This document shows, one piece after another, positions 16,818 through 26,139 of a stretch of 64,000 bases of DNA. The notes beneath the pieces are model-generated. The model saw nothing but the letters and a program-made list of their open reading frames with translations. It had not been told where the DNA came from and did no database searches. A program made the position numbers and the translations under genes. Each line of letters begins with the position of its first letter. Position 1 is the stretch's first letter. The DNA comes from Agarivorans sp. TSD2052 (GTDB taxonomy: Bacteria; Pseudomonadota; Gammaproteobacteria; Enterobacterales; Celerinatantimonadaceae). Location: positions 342,501 to 406,500 of the forward strand of contig NZ_CP096670.1 in assembly GCF_023238625.1 (NCBI RefSeq). Reading direction: 5' to 3'.

Positions 16818-19037
16818 TTAGCTGACGCTAAAGTCTGCACTCAGCAAGTCTTCTGCTTTGGACGATGCCCCGACGAGTACTTTAAACTCTCCCGGCTCAA
16901 CTACTTTTTGTAGCTGCGCGTTTATCAGCGATAAATCTTGGTAAGGTACGCTAAACGACAACTTACGACTTTCGCCTGCTGCAAGCGCTACCTTGTTATA
17001 TCCACGTAATTGCATTACCGGCACCGTTACCGATGCTACACAATCATGAATGTACAGCTGCGCAATTTCAGTGCCGCTGCGTTCGCCGGTATTGGTTAAG
17101 GTGACAGATACTTCTAAGCTAGGCCCATTATCAAGGTCATCATTAGCCTCTAGAACTGGCGTTTCAACGGTCAGTTCAGAGTATTCAAACTGGGTATAAG
17201 TTTGCCCTTCACCAAAGCAAAATAGCGGTAAGCTTGGCATGTCGATGTAACGCTCTTGGTGGTCAGTGCGTTTTGACAAGTAGGCGTGCCAGCCTTCGTA
17301 CTTATTGTAAAATACCGGCATTTGCCCAACATGTTCTGGAAAGCTAATGGTGAGTTTGCCACTAGGGTTTAAATCACCAAACAGTAATTCTGTTAAGGCG
17401 GTGCCACCTTTTGCTCCAGGGTTAAAGGCACACACTAAAGCATCGGCATGCTGTTTTACCCAGCTAATGGTCAGCGGTTTAGAGGCGATGTAAATAACAA
17501 TTAATGGCTTGCCGGTGGCTTTTAAGGCTTCTAACATTGCCTGTTGTTGGCCGCTTAAGTCTAGATTCGCTCGGTCATGGAACTCACCATGTTGGCTTAA
17601 AGTATCGCCGACACAGGCAATCACAATATCACTGTTATTGGCGGCGGCTACCGCTTGGGCAATTTCTTCAAAATCGGCTTCAGCTGGAGCGGCAGCTCTT
17701 ACATAGTTGAGTTCACAACGACCCGCATCGGCTGCGGCTTGCAAGCCTAAACGCATCGTTACGGTATCGTCTCGATGATAATTGTCGTCGGCAGCATCTG
17801 CTTGAATGGAGCCAAATGACCAGTCTCCGAGTTGGGCAATGGAGTCATCGCCATTAGCACCACATAGCAATATTTTAGGCTTATTAGCCTCTACCAGTGG
17901 CAGTATGCCGTTGTTGGTCAGTAGGGTTAGCGATTGGCGGCTGGCTTCTAAAGACGCTTCCCAATGTTCAGCTTTACCTAAAATGGTGTTTTTCTGGCTT
18001 AAATCGGTATAGCGGAAATCATCGAACAAACCTAAGTCGAATTTACTGGTGAGCATGCGGGCCACTGCATCGTCGATTAAGGCAATGTCTAGTTCGCCTT
18101 TATGCACTAGGTCAACGGTGCTTTCATAAAATTCAGGGGTGTTCATGATCATATCATTGCCAGCTTCTACAGCTATTTTTGATGCATGACGGTAGTCGTT
18201 AGCCACTTTTTGGGTCTTGTATAAAGATCCAATATTGTTCCAATCGGTAACAATAAAGCCTTCCATGCCCCATTGTTGCTTAGGGATTTCGCGCATTAGC
18301 CAGCTGCTAGCACTGCACGGTACACCGTCAATGGCTTGGTATCCGGCCATTAAAGTAGCCACTTTGCCTTGTTTCACCGCTTTTTCAAAAGGAGGCAAAA
18401 AGATCGACATGAGTTTACGTGGAGAAACATCTGCTTCGTAGGAATCTCGGCCGCCGCTAGACTCACCGTACGCCACATAGTGCTTAGCGCAGGCTAAAAT
18501 GGTTTGATTAGAGGCTAGAGTATCCCCTTGATAACCATGAATAGTGGCTACAGCTAACTCACCAATTAACCAAGGATCTTCACCAAAGGTTTCGTTTATG
18601 CGGCCCCAGCGGCTATCGCGACCTACACACAATACCGGAGAGAAGGTCCAATGTAGCCCACAAGCTCTAGTTTCGATAGCGGTGATATGCGCCATGCTTT
18701 CGGCAAGTGGTTTACTCCAAGCGCAAGATAAAGCTAATTGAGTTGGAAACACAGTACCGCTATTTTCAAAGCAGTGCCCATGAATCGCATCAATACCGAA
18801 AATTAGAGGAATGCCTAAACGCGATTTGGCGGCGCGCCGCTGTAGATCGGTTGCCATGTTGCCAGTGCAATGAAGATAACTGCCGACATTCCATGCTTCC
18901 AACTTATCCATGTTACCTGGCATATTGGCGGGTAGCTGCAGCATTTGCCCCACTTTTTCTTCCACAGTCATAAGAGACAGTAAGTTTTTGACTCGCTCAG
19001 CGGTACTGAGAGATGGGTTGGTATACGGCTGCGACAT
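16818..19037 (-). CDS. Glycoside hydrolase family 3 (beta-glucosidase-like), cytoplasmic
   Basis: A 739-residue GH3 enzyme without a signal peptide. The N-terminal barrel contains GIDAIHGHCF, the substrate-binding GRDSRWGRINETFGEDP, KHYVAYGES (Lys185-His186) and the catalytic nucleophile Asp265 in GFIVTDWNNIG. A second alpha/beta sandwich domain follows, then a fibronectin-III-like C-terminal domain (VSVTLTNTGERSGTEIAQLYIHD). It should release glucose or a related sugar from the non-reducing end of beta-linked oligosaccharides, probably taken up first. The ATG at 19037 has GAGG upstream; a start at 19097 would add 20 residues. A LacI-type operator-like site lies about 130 nt upstream. The true substrate (gluco-, xylo- or other) is unproven. 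Confidence 0.9.
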   Translation of the reverse strand: MSQPYTNPSLSTAERVKNLLSLMTVEEKVGQMLQLPANMPGNMDKLEAWNVGSYLHCTGNMATDLQRRAAKSRLGIPLIFGIDAIHGHCFENSGTVFPTQLALSCAWSKPLAESMAHITAIETRACGLHWTFSPVLCVGRDSRWGRINETFGEDPWLIGELAVATIHGYQGDTLASNQTILACAKHYVAYGESSGGRDSYEADVSPRKLMSIFLPPFEKAVKQGKVATLMAGYQAIDGVPCSASSWLMREIPKQQWGMEGFIVTDWNNIGSLYKTQKVANDYRHASKIAVEAGNDMIMNTPEFYESTVDLVHKGELDIALIDDAVARMLTSKFDLGLFDDFRYTDLSQKNTILGKAEHWEASLEASRQSLTLLTNNGILPLVEANKPKILLCGANGDDSIAQLGDWSFGSIQADAADDNYHRDDTVTMRLGLQAAADAGRCELNYVRAAAPAEADFEEIAQAVAAANNSDIVIACVGDTLSQHGEFHDRANLDLSGQQQAMLEALKATGKPLIVIYIASKPLTISWVKQHADALVCAFNPGAKGGTALTELLFGDLNPSGKLTISFPEHVGQMPVFYNKYEGWHAYLSKRTDHQERYIDMPSLPLFCFGEGQTYTQFEYSELTVETPVLEANDDLDNGPSLEVSVTLTNTGERSGTEIAQLYIHDCVASVTVPVMQLRGYNKVALAAGESRKLSFSVPYQDLSLINAQLQKVVEPGEFKVLVGASSKAEDLLSADFSVS

Positions 19038-19167
19038 GCTGCTGATCCTCTGGTTGGTTTTTCGTGGAATATAGTCGGCGTTTAGCATGCAACTCAAGTT
19101 GCTATTATTGCTGGGTAACCTTTTATGGCGCTTATCTTAGAGAATTTTTGCTTGGAATTAAGAAAAA

Positions 19168-19181
19168 GTAAGCGGTTTCAC
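19168..19181. promoter_or_regulatory. Candidate LacI-family operator upstream of the GH3 gene
   Basis: GTAAGCGGTTTCAC contains AAGCGGTT, which fits the AANCGNTT core of LacI-family operators, with partial outer symmetry (GT...AC). It sits about 130 nt before the GH3 start. No LacI-family gene is in the window. Confidence 0.25.
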
Positions 19182-19452
19182 GACGGTTGCTTCAGTTTTT
19201 GAGGCATAGTTAACATTCAGCAAAACAAAAAACACTATTGATGGTGCTTAAACCCAATTCTGTTGTTGCCCGATGAGTGTCTACTGACCTGCTTAAGCCT
19301 AAAAATAAAGGCCTAATAGTGAGCTTTAAACTTGATGTTGATTGAGTGTTAAGTGGTATTGTTGTCTTTATATCGCAGAGTTATCAGCGCGATGAATGTA
19401 AGGCGTATTTTCTTAAAGGTTTTGCTGTAAGTAGTCACCAGTGGTGCTTAGT

Positions 19453-19476
19453 CCCACCTCAAGTGCTTGAGGTGGG
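19453..19476. repeat. Strong inverted repeat downstream of the propeller gene
   Basis: CCCACCTCAA (19453-19462) and TTGAGGTGGG (19467-19476) pair perfectly around GTGC. It lies just past the stop of the minus-strand gene at 19489. No T-run follows on that strand, so it may block exonucleases or act with Rho rather than as an intrinsic terminator. Confidence 0.55.
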
Positions 19477-19488
19477 TAGCATCAAGCG

Positions 19489-21357
19489 TTAATTTATCGC
19501 CAAATGATAAACTGTTGTGGTACCCGACACTTCGTTACCCACGGCAATATAGTGCTTGCCTAGGCGCGAAAAATAGGCAATAGATTCGGGGCCCAAATCG
19601 CCCGCTTTTGGGTTATAACGGTTATTTTCACAATCACCATCTTGGTCAACTTTGCTGCAAACAGGCTGGTTAAAGTCACGATTGTTAATGAAATCTAGCA
19701 TTATTGGTGAGGATGGTTTAGACACATCATAAACGGCAATTCCCCCTTGGCGTTCTAAGCCGATAAACGCAATGGTTGAGCCATTGATGTTTGCTACTGC
19801 AATGGCTTCTGGTTCTACGCCTTTGTCATCAGAGCGATCGTCACTGGACTGATTGTCATTACTGCTATTCCAGTGTTTATTTGAATTAGCTAAATCTGAC
19901 AGTTGGTTACCACTATCAAAGATACGCTTGGCTTGTAAATCAAAAATAGAGAATGAGCGGGCCCCAAAGGTGTAAACCAGATCATTTTCACCAATTGTTT
20001 TGTTGTCCGCCACCACTTTAATCCGCCCCAGCGCTTTTTTATTGGCAATGGTGCCCTTTTGGCCATAGCTTGTTTGATTCATTAAGGGGTGTTTAGCATC
20101 CACTTTAAGTTTGTAAGCGCGGGTCTCATCGGTATAAGAAATACAGTCGCCAATTTTGTTTTGGTAGTGCTTGGCGTTTTCGTCACCGCCTCCTACTTGA
20201 TACTCTTGGCCATCCCATTGGTGGTCCATTCCCTCACATTTTGCCTGAGTAGTCGCATAGACATATTCGCGGCCATCACCTTCGTTGGCAGTGATGATGT
20301 AATCATTGCCTTTGATATTAAAGGTGGCGATAGAGTCGGGCATGTAATAACCCGCCAGTTGCGGGTAGCTAGCTTGGATAAACTGTTTGTCTTTGTTGGT
20401 TAGGTCTAGTTTGGCGCCATCGCCACCATCTTCCACTGATGCCCAGCTTTTAAGCCCTAAACCTTTTATCGAGTCTACCTTGCCGCTGGCAATATCGATA
20501 AGCGCGATAGCGTTGTTTTCTTGTAACGCGACCACCACTTTGCCATGTCTGGTTAAGGCGAGATATTCAGGCTCTAAATCTTGAGCGACACTCGCGCCCA
20601 ACGGGCTTGGTAAGCGTACCTGGTCTAACTCATGATGACGGGGCTGATCTTGGTTAAAATGCCTAAAATCAACTTGGGTCACGGTGGCTTGTTGATCACT
20701 AAAGCCTGTGGCGAGATCTACGATAGTAACGGAGCCTTCTGGGTCAACAGAGTAATCACCATTTGGCTCGCCTTCGTTGGCACTGAGCAAGTAACGACTG
20801 TCCTCAGTCATGGTAACCATGTCGGGTAGGGCGCCCGCTGGGTAGCTATTGATTAGGCTGAGGTCGTCTGAGCGATATAAAGCAATAATGCCATTTTGTT
20901 GCTTATGTTGGTTTTGAATGGCGACTGCCACTAGGCCATTTTTAGCCACTACGCTGTTAGCGTCACCGATTTTAATCCCGGCTTTATGGGCGGCGGCCTG
21001 CAGATTGATATTACCGTGTTTACTGGGGGCGCTGTTGCTGTCACTTAGGCTTAAAACGTCAACACTTTGATCTTTGGCATTAACCACATACAGTTTGTCA
21101 CTGCAGGCGTCGTAAGAAACAATTTCAGCGGATGAAGTATCAAACTCACTTCCTGAAAAATGACTGGCGACTAATTCTAGCTTTAGGCTTTGTAGCGACG
21201 TAGTTTGCGGTGGCTGCTGACTAGTCTTACAGCTTACCTGTAATTTTTTTACTGGGCTTATTGGCTGCTTGATCGCCTGAGCAGGGCTAATAGTAAAAGC
21301 GCTAGCTAGCAATAAGCCAAAGCTACAGGCTACAAATGTAGATTGATTACGTTCCAT
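19489..21357 (-). CDS. Secreted beta-propeller protein (choice-of-anchor I type)
   Basis: A 622-residue exported protein with a signal peptide (about residues 1-28, ISPAQA). The rest looks like a propeller of repeated strands. Segments such as LVASHFSGSEFDTSSAEIVSYDACSD, SANEGEPNGDYS, VDPEGSVTIVDL, ITANEGDGREYV and KGVEPEAIAV are characteristic of the choice-of-anchor I family, related to alkaline-phosphatase-like and mesenchyme surface glycoprotein-like propellers. A pair of cysteines in VCSKVDQDGDCENN flanks an Asp-rich loop that may bind calcium. A role in the envelope or outside the cell is inferred; no enzymatic activity is known. No clear C-terminal anchor is visible. Confidence 0.78.
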   Translation of the reverse strand: MERNQSTFVACSFGLLLASAFTISPAQAIKQPISPVKKLQVSCKTSQQPPQTTSLQSLKLELVASHFSGSEFDTSSAEIVSYDACSDKLYVVNAKDQSVDVLSLSDSNSAPSKHGNINLQAAAHKAGIKIGDANSVVAKNGLVAVAIQNQHKQQNGIIALYRSDDLSLINSYPAGALPDMVTMTEDSRYLLSANEGEPNGDYSVDPEGSVTIVDLATGFSDQQATVTQVDFRHFNQDQPRHHELDQVRLPSPLGASVAQDLEPEYLALTRHGKVVVALQENNAIALIDIASGKVDSIKGLGLKSWASVEDGGDGAKLDLTNKDKQFIQASYPQLAGYYMPDSIATFNIKGNDYIITANEGDGREYVYATTQAKCEGMDHQWDGQEYQVGGGDENAKHYQNKIGDCISYTDETRAYKLKVDAKHPLMNQTSYGQKGTIANKKALGRIKVVADNKTIGENDLVYTFGARSFSIFDLQAKRIFDSGNQLSDLANSNKHWNSSNDNQSSDDRSDDKGVEPEAIAVANINGSTIAFIGLERQGGIAVYDVSKPSSPIMLDFINNRDFNQPVCSKVDQDGDCENNRYNPKAGDLGPESIAYFSRLGKHYIAVGNEVSGTTTVYHLAIN

Positions 21358-21622
21358 GTTTATCTCGAGTCGCTGGCAAATAAAGCAGTAGCCTATGACT
21401 TTTATGTGACATTTTTGCGTCGCTATTGTTGCAGTAAGATGTACCCCATCCTTTTCAATGCCTTGGCTATAGATTTACCTGCCAAGACTTGCTGTGAATA
21501 TTTGCCACTGCGCTGTGAAATGCGGTGATAGCTACAGCGTTGAAAAACTCAGTAGTGATCGTAACCAAATTCCTTGCCGTAGATCTCTGTGAAACCAAAA
21601 CAAGAATAGTTAAGGAATGAAG

Positions 21623-22978
21623 ATGAAACTTGTAAAATCAGGCTTACTAATCGGCTCTGCAGTTCTGCTAGCAGCATGTGGCAGCGACGATGACCACGTT
21701 ACCGTACCTTTGTCGTTTGTTCGTGTCACCCATGCCAGTGCAGACGCTCCGATGGTTGAAGTAAAAGCGAACGGTGAAACATTTGCTGGATTAAATATGG
21801 TTGATTACCGCCAAGGTAGTGCTTGGGTACCGGTTACTTCTGGTAGTTATGATATTAGTGTTGACGCCATTCTTCCTGGTGATAATGCTGAAGTGATAGC
21901 TGCAAACTTGGAATTCTCGCCGGAAATGCAGTATGACATTATTGCGTTAAATACGGCTGCTGCACTTGAGCCGGTTGTCTTGTCGAGAAGTAACATTGCG
22001 GTAGATTCTGGCAGTGTACGTATTGATGTATTGCATGGCCACCCAGGAGTAGGTGGTGTAGATATCTACCTGTCTACCGAAGATGATATTACTGGTGTAG
22101 ACGCAGCAGTGACTAACCTAGAATTTAAAATCGACAGTGCCGATTTACCCGTAACCGTACCAGCAGATACCTACCGAATTCGCATTACCGGTACTGGTGA
22201 CAAAACAGTGGTGTTTGATAGTGGAGACATAGCTATTGCTGGTGGTAGTGACTTAATGCTAACCGCCGTGCCTAATACCGACATGGGGGGCTTGTCTCCG
22301 GTAAACCTATTGTTGGCCGACGGTAACGAAGTCGGTATTGTACGAGACATGGGCGAAACCAGCCATGTTCGGGTTGTACATGCCGTAGATGACGCGCCAG
22401 CGGTTGATGTTTTGGCTAGTGATGCGGCGGTAGCTGGCCTAACCAATATTATGTTTAAAGAGTTTCGTAGCATCGACTTACCGGCCACGACTTATGACCT
22501 AAGTGTGGCTGCCAGTGTCGATAATAGTTTGGTGGTGATTGATGCCCCTGGAGTGATGTTAGACGCCGGCGCTGAAACCAGTATCTATGCGGTGGGTAAA
22601 CTAAACGCTATTAGCGATAATACCATTGAACCGTTAGTGATAGCCGAAGATTTACGCTCGGTAGCCTTATACTCTAAGATTCGTGTAGTGCATGCTAGCC
22701 CGACCGCCGCAGGCTTAGGTTTGGTAGACATTCATGCCTCTGCCGATGGTAACTTTAGCGCAGATACGGCGGTATTGTCAGGGGTTGATTTTAAAGGTAC
22801 AGCTGTACTTAATGTACCCGCAGGCGCATACACCTTTGCTGTGATTTTGGCCAGTGATGATACTTACACCCCAGCGGTCATGAGCATGGCTACTGTGGCC
22901 AATGGCGCAGTATACTCAGCGGTGGCTACCGATGATTTTACAGGCCTAGTGCTTAACGTGGACACTATGGCTCCTTAG
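21623..22978 (+). CDS. DUF4397-domain lipoprotein
   Basis: A 451-residue lipoprotein. The signal sequence ends in a lipobox, LLAACG. The mature part begins SDDDH, so outer-membrane sorting is plausible. It carries at least three related modules beginning with V-R-V-x-H-A: FVRVTHASADAPMVEV near residue 35, HVRVVHAVDDAPAVDV in the middle and KIRVVHASPTAAGLG near residue 350, each a beta-rich DUF4397-type unit. Function is unknown; such repeats resemble surface or adhesion modules. I start at the ATG at 21623 because AAGGA at 21612-21616 abuts the other ATG (21617) and has proper spacing only from the later one. A strong terminator follows. Confidence 0.85.
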   Translation: MKLVKSGLLIGSAVLLAACGSDDDHVTVPLSFVRVTHASADAPMVEVKANGETFAGLNMVDYRQGSAWVPVTSGSYDISVDAILPGDNAEVIAANLEFSPEMQYDIIALNTAAALEPVVLSRSNIAVDSGSVRIDVLHGHPGVGGVDIYLSTEDDITGVDAAVTNLEFKIDSADLPVTVPADTYRIRITGTGDKTVVFDSGDIAIAGGSDLMLTAVPNTDMGGLSPVNLLLADGNEVGIVRDMGETSHVRVVHAVDDAPAVDVLASDAAVAGLTNIMFKEFRSIDLPATTYDLSVAASVDNSLVVIDAPGVMLDAGAETSIYAVGKLNAISDNTIEPLVIAEDLRSVALYSKIRVVHASPTAAGLGLVDIHASADGNFSADTAVLSGVDFKGTAVLNVPAGAYTFAVILASDDTYTPAVMSMATVANGAVYSAVATDDFTGLVLNVDTMAP

Positions 22979-22996
22979 GCCATTACCTTTGTTTCT

Positions 22997-23021
22997 AAAG
23001 GGCCCTTAGCGGCCCTTTTTT
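22997..23021 (+). terminator. Intrinsic terminator after the DUF4397 lipoprotein gene
   Basis: AAAGGGCC (22997-23004) pairs with GGCCCTTT (23011-23018) around CTTAGC and is followed by further T residues. Confidence 0.88.
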
Positions 23022-23101
23022 AGTGCCATTTTACTGGTCAAGCCTTTGCTTGAAACCCAATCATCATTCGGTCTGCACCCATTGTGCTTCGTTCGAATAA
23101 G

Positions 23102-23365
23102 TTATTTGACTCTCGTCACGGTGACATGATGTTCTTGGCAGGGTAGCTCGATTAATGAACCCGGCAACAGACGCTCAATTCGACTGGCTGCACTGACAGA
23201 GAAGCCCCGCTGTTGCCAAGTGCGTTGGCTTAATTCTGATTCGCTTAAAGGGTAAATATCTTGTTGTGCCAAACTGTCGTGGCGGGAAATAATCCAAACA
23301 CGCTGCTGCTCTAATAACGCTTTGCCGATTAGCTTTTTGAATCGCTTCCAGATGGATAATTCCAT
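23102..23365 (-). CDS. Small hypothetical protein
   Basis: An 87-residue basic protein with no signal peptide or membrane segment. The N-terminal 30 residues are rich in Lys and Arg, with possible amphipathic helices, followed by SESELSQRTWQQRGFSVSAASRIERLL, which could be a short helical region. I recognise no family. The minus-strand ribosome site is weak. It is convergent with the DUF4397 gene and divergent from the DUF1993 gene. It is kept because the frame fills an otherwise empty gap. Confidence 0.5.
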   Translation of the reverse strand: MELSIWKRFKKLIGKALLEQQRVWIISRHDSLAQQDIYPLSESELSQRTWQQRGFSVSAASRIERLLPGSLIELPCQEHHVTVTRVK

Positions 23366-23433
23366 AATAAGATCTTGCCAGTTTACTGATTAAGAGTTGT
23401 TATACCATATGATTGATTTAAGGATGATGTGTC

Positions 23434-23976
23434 ATGCCCCCTTATTCTAACACTACCTTGTACTCGGCGTCGGTGCCGGTGTTTATTCATTATTTAGGAC
23501 AAATAGCCCTTTTGCTGGAACAGATGGACAGTTTTGCTAACGAACAGCAATTAGCAGAATCGGCGTTGTTGGACGCTCGCTTAGCCGACAACATGTTTTC
23601 GCTGGGCCAGCAATTGAGTACCGCTATTAATTTTTCCCTGCGCGCTTGTTGCCCTTTAGCGAGGGAAGACATCGTGAGCTTCAATGCTGAAACGCTAAGT
23701 GTGGATAGCTTAAGGTTACAAGTTCAACACTCTATTCAGTATTTACAACAGCTAAAGACTGAACAGTTTATTGGCGCCGAAGAGTTACGCATAACTACCA
23801 CTGCGGGCTTTGCCAAATTGGAGTTGACCGGCTTGCGCTACTTACAGCTTTACATGTTGCCAAACTTTTTCTTTCATTATTCGATGTGTTACGCCATTTT
23901 ACGTCAGTTAGGGTGCCCGTTAAGTAAGCAGGATTTTGATGGTTTTCACCTCTACCCCAGTGATTTTAGCTTTTAA
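23434..23976 (+). CDS. DUF1993-family protein
   Basis: A 180-residue protein matching the DUF1993 pattern: LDARLADNMFSLGQQLSTAINF near residue 48 and PNFFFHYSMCYAILRQLGCPLSKQDF near the C-terminus. The fold resembles the DinB four-helix bundle in my recollection, but the metal-ligand histidines are not obvious here. Function is unknown. AAGGATGATGTGTC precedes the ATG at 23434. It is monocistronic, with a long gap to the next gene. Confidence 0.8.
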   Translation: MPPYSNTTLYSASVPVFIHYLGQIALLLEQMDSFANEQQLAESALLDARLADNMFSLGQQLSTAINFSLRACCPLAREDIVSFNAETLSVDSLRLQVQHSIQYLQQLKTEQFIGAEELRITTTAGFAKLELTGLRYLQLYMLPNFFFHYSMCYAILRQLGCPLSKQDFDGFHLYPSDFSF

Positions 23977-24134
23977 AAACAATAACTTTTTATTAAGTTT
24001 ATGAATTTTATAATCCTATAGCAATAAAGCCATTTTCAACACTGAATCACTGTTAAAACCTTGTGTTAAAGCCGGACTATCGGTAGATTATTTGTAGTGG
24101 GTACTGATTTTTCAGCTGAAGGGAGCGTTGTTAA

Positions 24135-24572
24135 ATGCATCCAGAATATTACATTAGCACTAATAAGGCCGAGTTAGATATAGACCTTATTTATCATGTG
24201 CTACATCATTCTTATTGGGCCAAAGGTATCCCTAAAGCTACTGTAGAGCAGTCTATCGAAAACTCGTTAAACTTCGCGGTATATGATTACAATAAACAGC
24301 AAGTGGGTTTTGCTCGAGTGATTAGTGACTATAGCACTTTTGCCTATTTAGCCGATGTGTTTGTATTAGAGGAACATCAAGGCAAGGGCTTAGCTAAAGC
24401 TTTAATGCACCGTATTATGGCTCACCCAAAATTACAGGGTATTCGCCGCTTTAAACTAGCCACTCAAGATGCTCATTCTTTATATGAACAATTTGGTTTT
24501 ACCGAATTGGCTCACCCCGAAATCCACATGGAGCGCTGGCAGCCCAATTTTTATTTGTTGCCTAAAAGCTAA
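24135..24572 (+). CDS. GNAT N-acetyltransferase, copy 1 of a tandem pair
   Basis: A 145-residue GNAT protein, the first of two closely similar copies. The CoA-binding motif is VFVLEEHQGKGLAKALM, followed by RIMAHPKLQGIRRFKLA, and LYEQFGF near the end. The front half contains YHVLHHSYWAKGIPKATV. A similar order is known in arylamine and other small-molecule acetyltransferases, so the substrate cannot be assigned. AGGGAGCG precedes the ATG. The second copy begins 382 nt downstream, with a hairpin-rich spacer. Confidence 0.85.
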   Translation: MHPEYYISTNKAELDIDLIYHVLHHSYWAKGIPKATVEQSIENSLNFAVYDYNKQQVGFARVISDYSTFAYLADVFVLEEHQGKGLAKALMHRIMAHPKLQGIRRFKLATQDAHSLYEQFGFTELAHPEIHMERWQPNFYLLPKS

Positions 24573-24954
24573 TTAAAGCCCGTAAAACGGCGAGATAAAC
24601 CTATTGCCTATAGGTTCACGCGGATATTGGCTAACAGCGTTCGGTGACCAGTTGGCGCAATCGCGCCAGCTAATATCCCGAAAAATGTAAATGTACAGAT
24701 GAAGGCTTGCCTGCCTTGTGTCTCATTTTTTAATAATCTCTGTTGGCTTACTCTATTGGTCACCATTGGTTTAAATCAGTGAACGGCTGGCTGTTATAGG
24801 CTTGGCGAAGGTTTGTTTCATATTTGTTACAAATGCTAATTTCAAAGTTACTAAACGTTACTTTCTCCAACTTGTTTGTTTTTTAAGCTCTAGCTAGATT
24901 TACAGAACTTTGGCAAGTGTCATGTTTAGTTCATGGAATGAGGAGGGCCTAACA
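24573..24954 (+). other. Hairpin-rich spacer between duplicated GNAT genes
   Basis: A 382-nt gap. From the 5' end it holds CCGT/ACGG (small), AACCTAT (24598-24604) with ATAGGTT (24610-24616), and a compound stem in which GGATATTGGC (24622-24631) pairs with GCTAATATCC (24669-24678) around TGGCGC/GCGCCA (24653-24658, 24663-24668). The rest is AT-rich and probably carries the promoter of the second GNAT gene. It does not look like an integron attC site. Confidence 0.5.
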
Positions 24955-25362
24955 ATGCAACAGGGATACTACGTAGGCACTGATAAAGCTCAGCTTGATG
25001 TGTCGTTAATTCACCAAGTATTGGTGCGAAGCTATTGGGCCAAGGGAATATCTAAAGGTGCTGTTAAAACTTCAATTGATAATTCTCTATGCTTTGCCGC
25101 ATTCAATTTAAACCAACAGCAAGTTGCATTTGCTCGGGTTGTTTCAGATTATGCTACCGTCGCCTACTTAGCTGATGTTTTTGTGTTAGAAGAGCATCAA
25201 GGTAAGGGGTTAGCTAAAGCCATGATGCACCGTATTATGGCGCATCCTCAGTTGCAGGATATTCGTCGTTTTAAATTAGTTTGTAAAGATGCCCAGCAAT
25301 TATATCGTGCCTTTGGGTTTAACCCGATGAGTGATCCGCAGATCCATATGGAGCGTGGTTAA
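24955..25362 (+). CDS. GNAT N-acetyltransferase, copy 2 of a tandem pair
   Basis: A 135-residue paralogue of the upstream gene. It shares YWAKGI, AYLADVFVLEEHQGKGLAKA and MHRIMAHP almost exactly and lacks about 12 residues at the C-terminus (it ends HMERG where copy 1 continues). I start it at the ATG at 24955 with GAGGAGGG about 7 nt upstream; a start at 24910 would add 15 residues that the first copy lacks. The duplication and shortened C-terminus suggest divergence of function. Confidence 0.83.
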   Translation: MQQGYYVGTDKAQLDVSLIHQVLVRSYWAKGISKGAVKTSIDNSLCFAAFNLNQQQVAFARVVSDYATVAYLADVFVLEEHQGKGLAKAMMHRIMAHPQLQDIRRFKLVCKDAQQLYRAFGFNPMSDPQIHMERG

Positions 25363-25455
25363 CACTCTGTTACCCTCTCTCATCTCTACTTGGTTTCAAG
25401 CTCAGCTCTAAGGTAAAGTGAAGAAAAACTAAGCTAAACATAGGGAGATGCTGTG

Positions 25456-25920
25456 ATGGATATACGATTAAGCGACGTAACGGAGCCGCAAGTGCGCGCT
25501 TTATTGGAAGAACATCACCAAGATATGCTTTGTCACTCCCCGGTTGAAAGTGTTCATACTCTAGATGTGAGTGGCTTACAGGCCGGCGATGTGAGCTTTT
25601 GGTGTTTATGGTTAGGTGATGAATTGGCCGGCTGTGGCGCACTAAAGCAGCTCAATGAGCAACATGCAGAGCTTAAATCAATGCGCACTGCCAATGCTCA
25701 TTTGCGAAAAGGGGTAGCAGCAGCGTTGCTGCGCCATATATTGGATGAGGCTCTATCTCGCGGTTATCAGAAATTAAGTTTAGAAACTGGCTCAATGGAG
25801 GCATTTGCCCCAGCTTGGTCTTTGTATCAGTCTTTTGGTTTTGATTTTTGTGGCCCTTTTGCTAGCTATCAAGCAGACCCTTACAGTAAGTTTATGAGTA
25901 AATCGTTAATCTCGGCGCCC
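25456..25920 (+). CDS. GNAT N-acetyltransferase
   Basis: A 154-residue GNAT enzyme of a different subgroup from the tandem pair. Motif A is SMRTANAHLRKGVAAALLRHI, followed by LSLETGSMEAFAPAWSLYQSFGF, an arrangement seen in YsnE-like and other uncharacterised acetyltransferases. The ATG at 25456, with GGGAG upstream at 25443-25447, is preferred to the GTG three bases earlier. The substrate is unknown. It follows the tandem pair by about 90 nt on the same strand and may be part of the same acquisition or expansion. Confidence 0.83.
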
Positions 25921-26139
25921 TGAACAATATTGACTAGGGTTCGCCAGAGTACTAAGTCTAACTATTGTCACCTTGGTTTTTTGTCAACTGTTATACCCAT
26001 TCCCCTCGCACTATTGGGCGGCTTTTTGCTGGTTAAAGTTGAGTTAATCACAGTTTCCCCCACTACTGATTAATTTAGTTATTGAGAGCATAGTTTGCTG
26101 TTAAGGTCACTTATTATGGTGCTTACATAAGGATTAATC

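Larger units (their letters stand above)
19038..19488. other. Intergenic region between GH3 and propeller genes
   Basis: 451 nt between two minus-strand genes. It contains the GH3 upstream region, including the LacI-like site at 19168-19181, and near 19453 a strong hairpin after the propeller gene. I see no other ORF. Confidence 0.5.

Noticed and set aside
20089-20403. Long plus-strand ORF inside the beta-propeller gene
   Set aside because: It lies wholly antisense to a clear gene and has no protein-family features.
24598-24678. Integron attC site between duplicated GNAT genes
   Set aside because: No GTTRRRY/RYYYAAC core pairs at the ends and no integrase in view.
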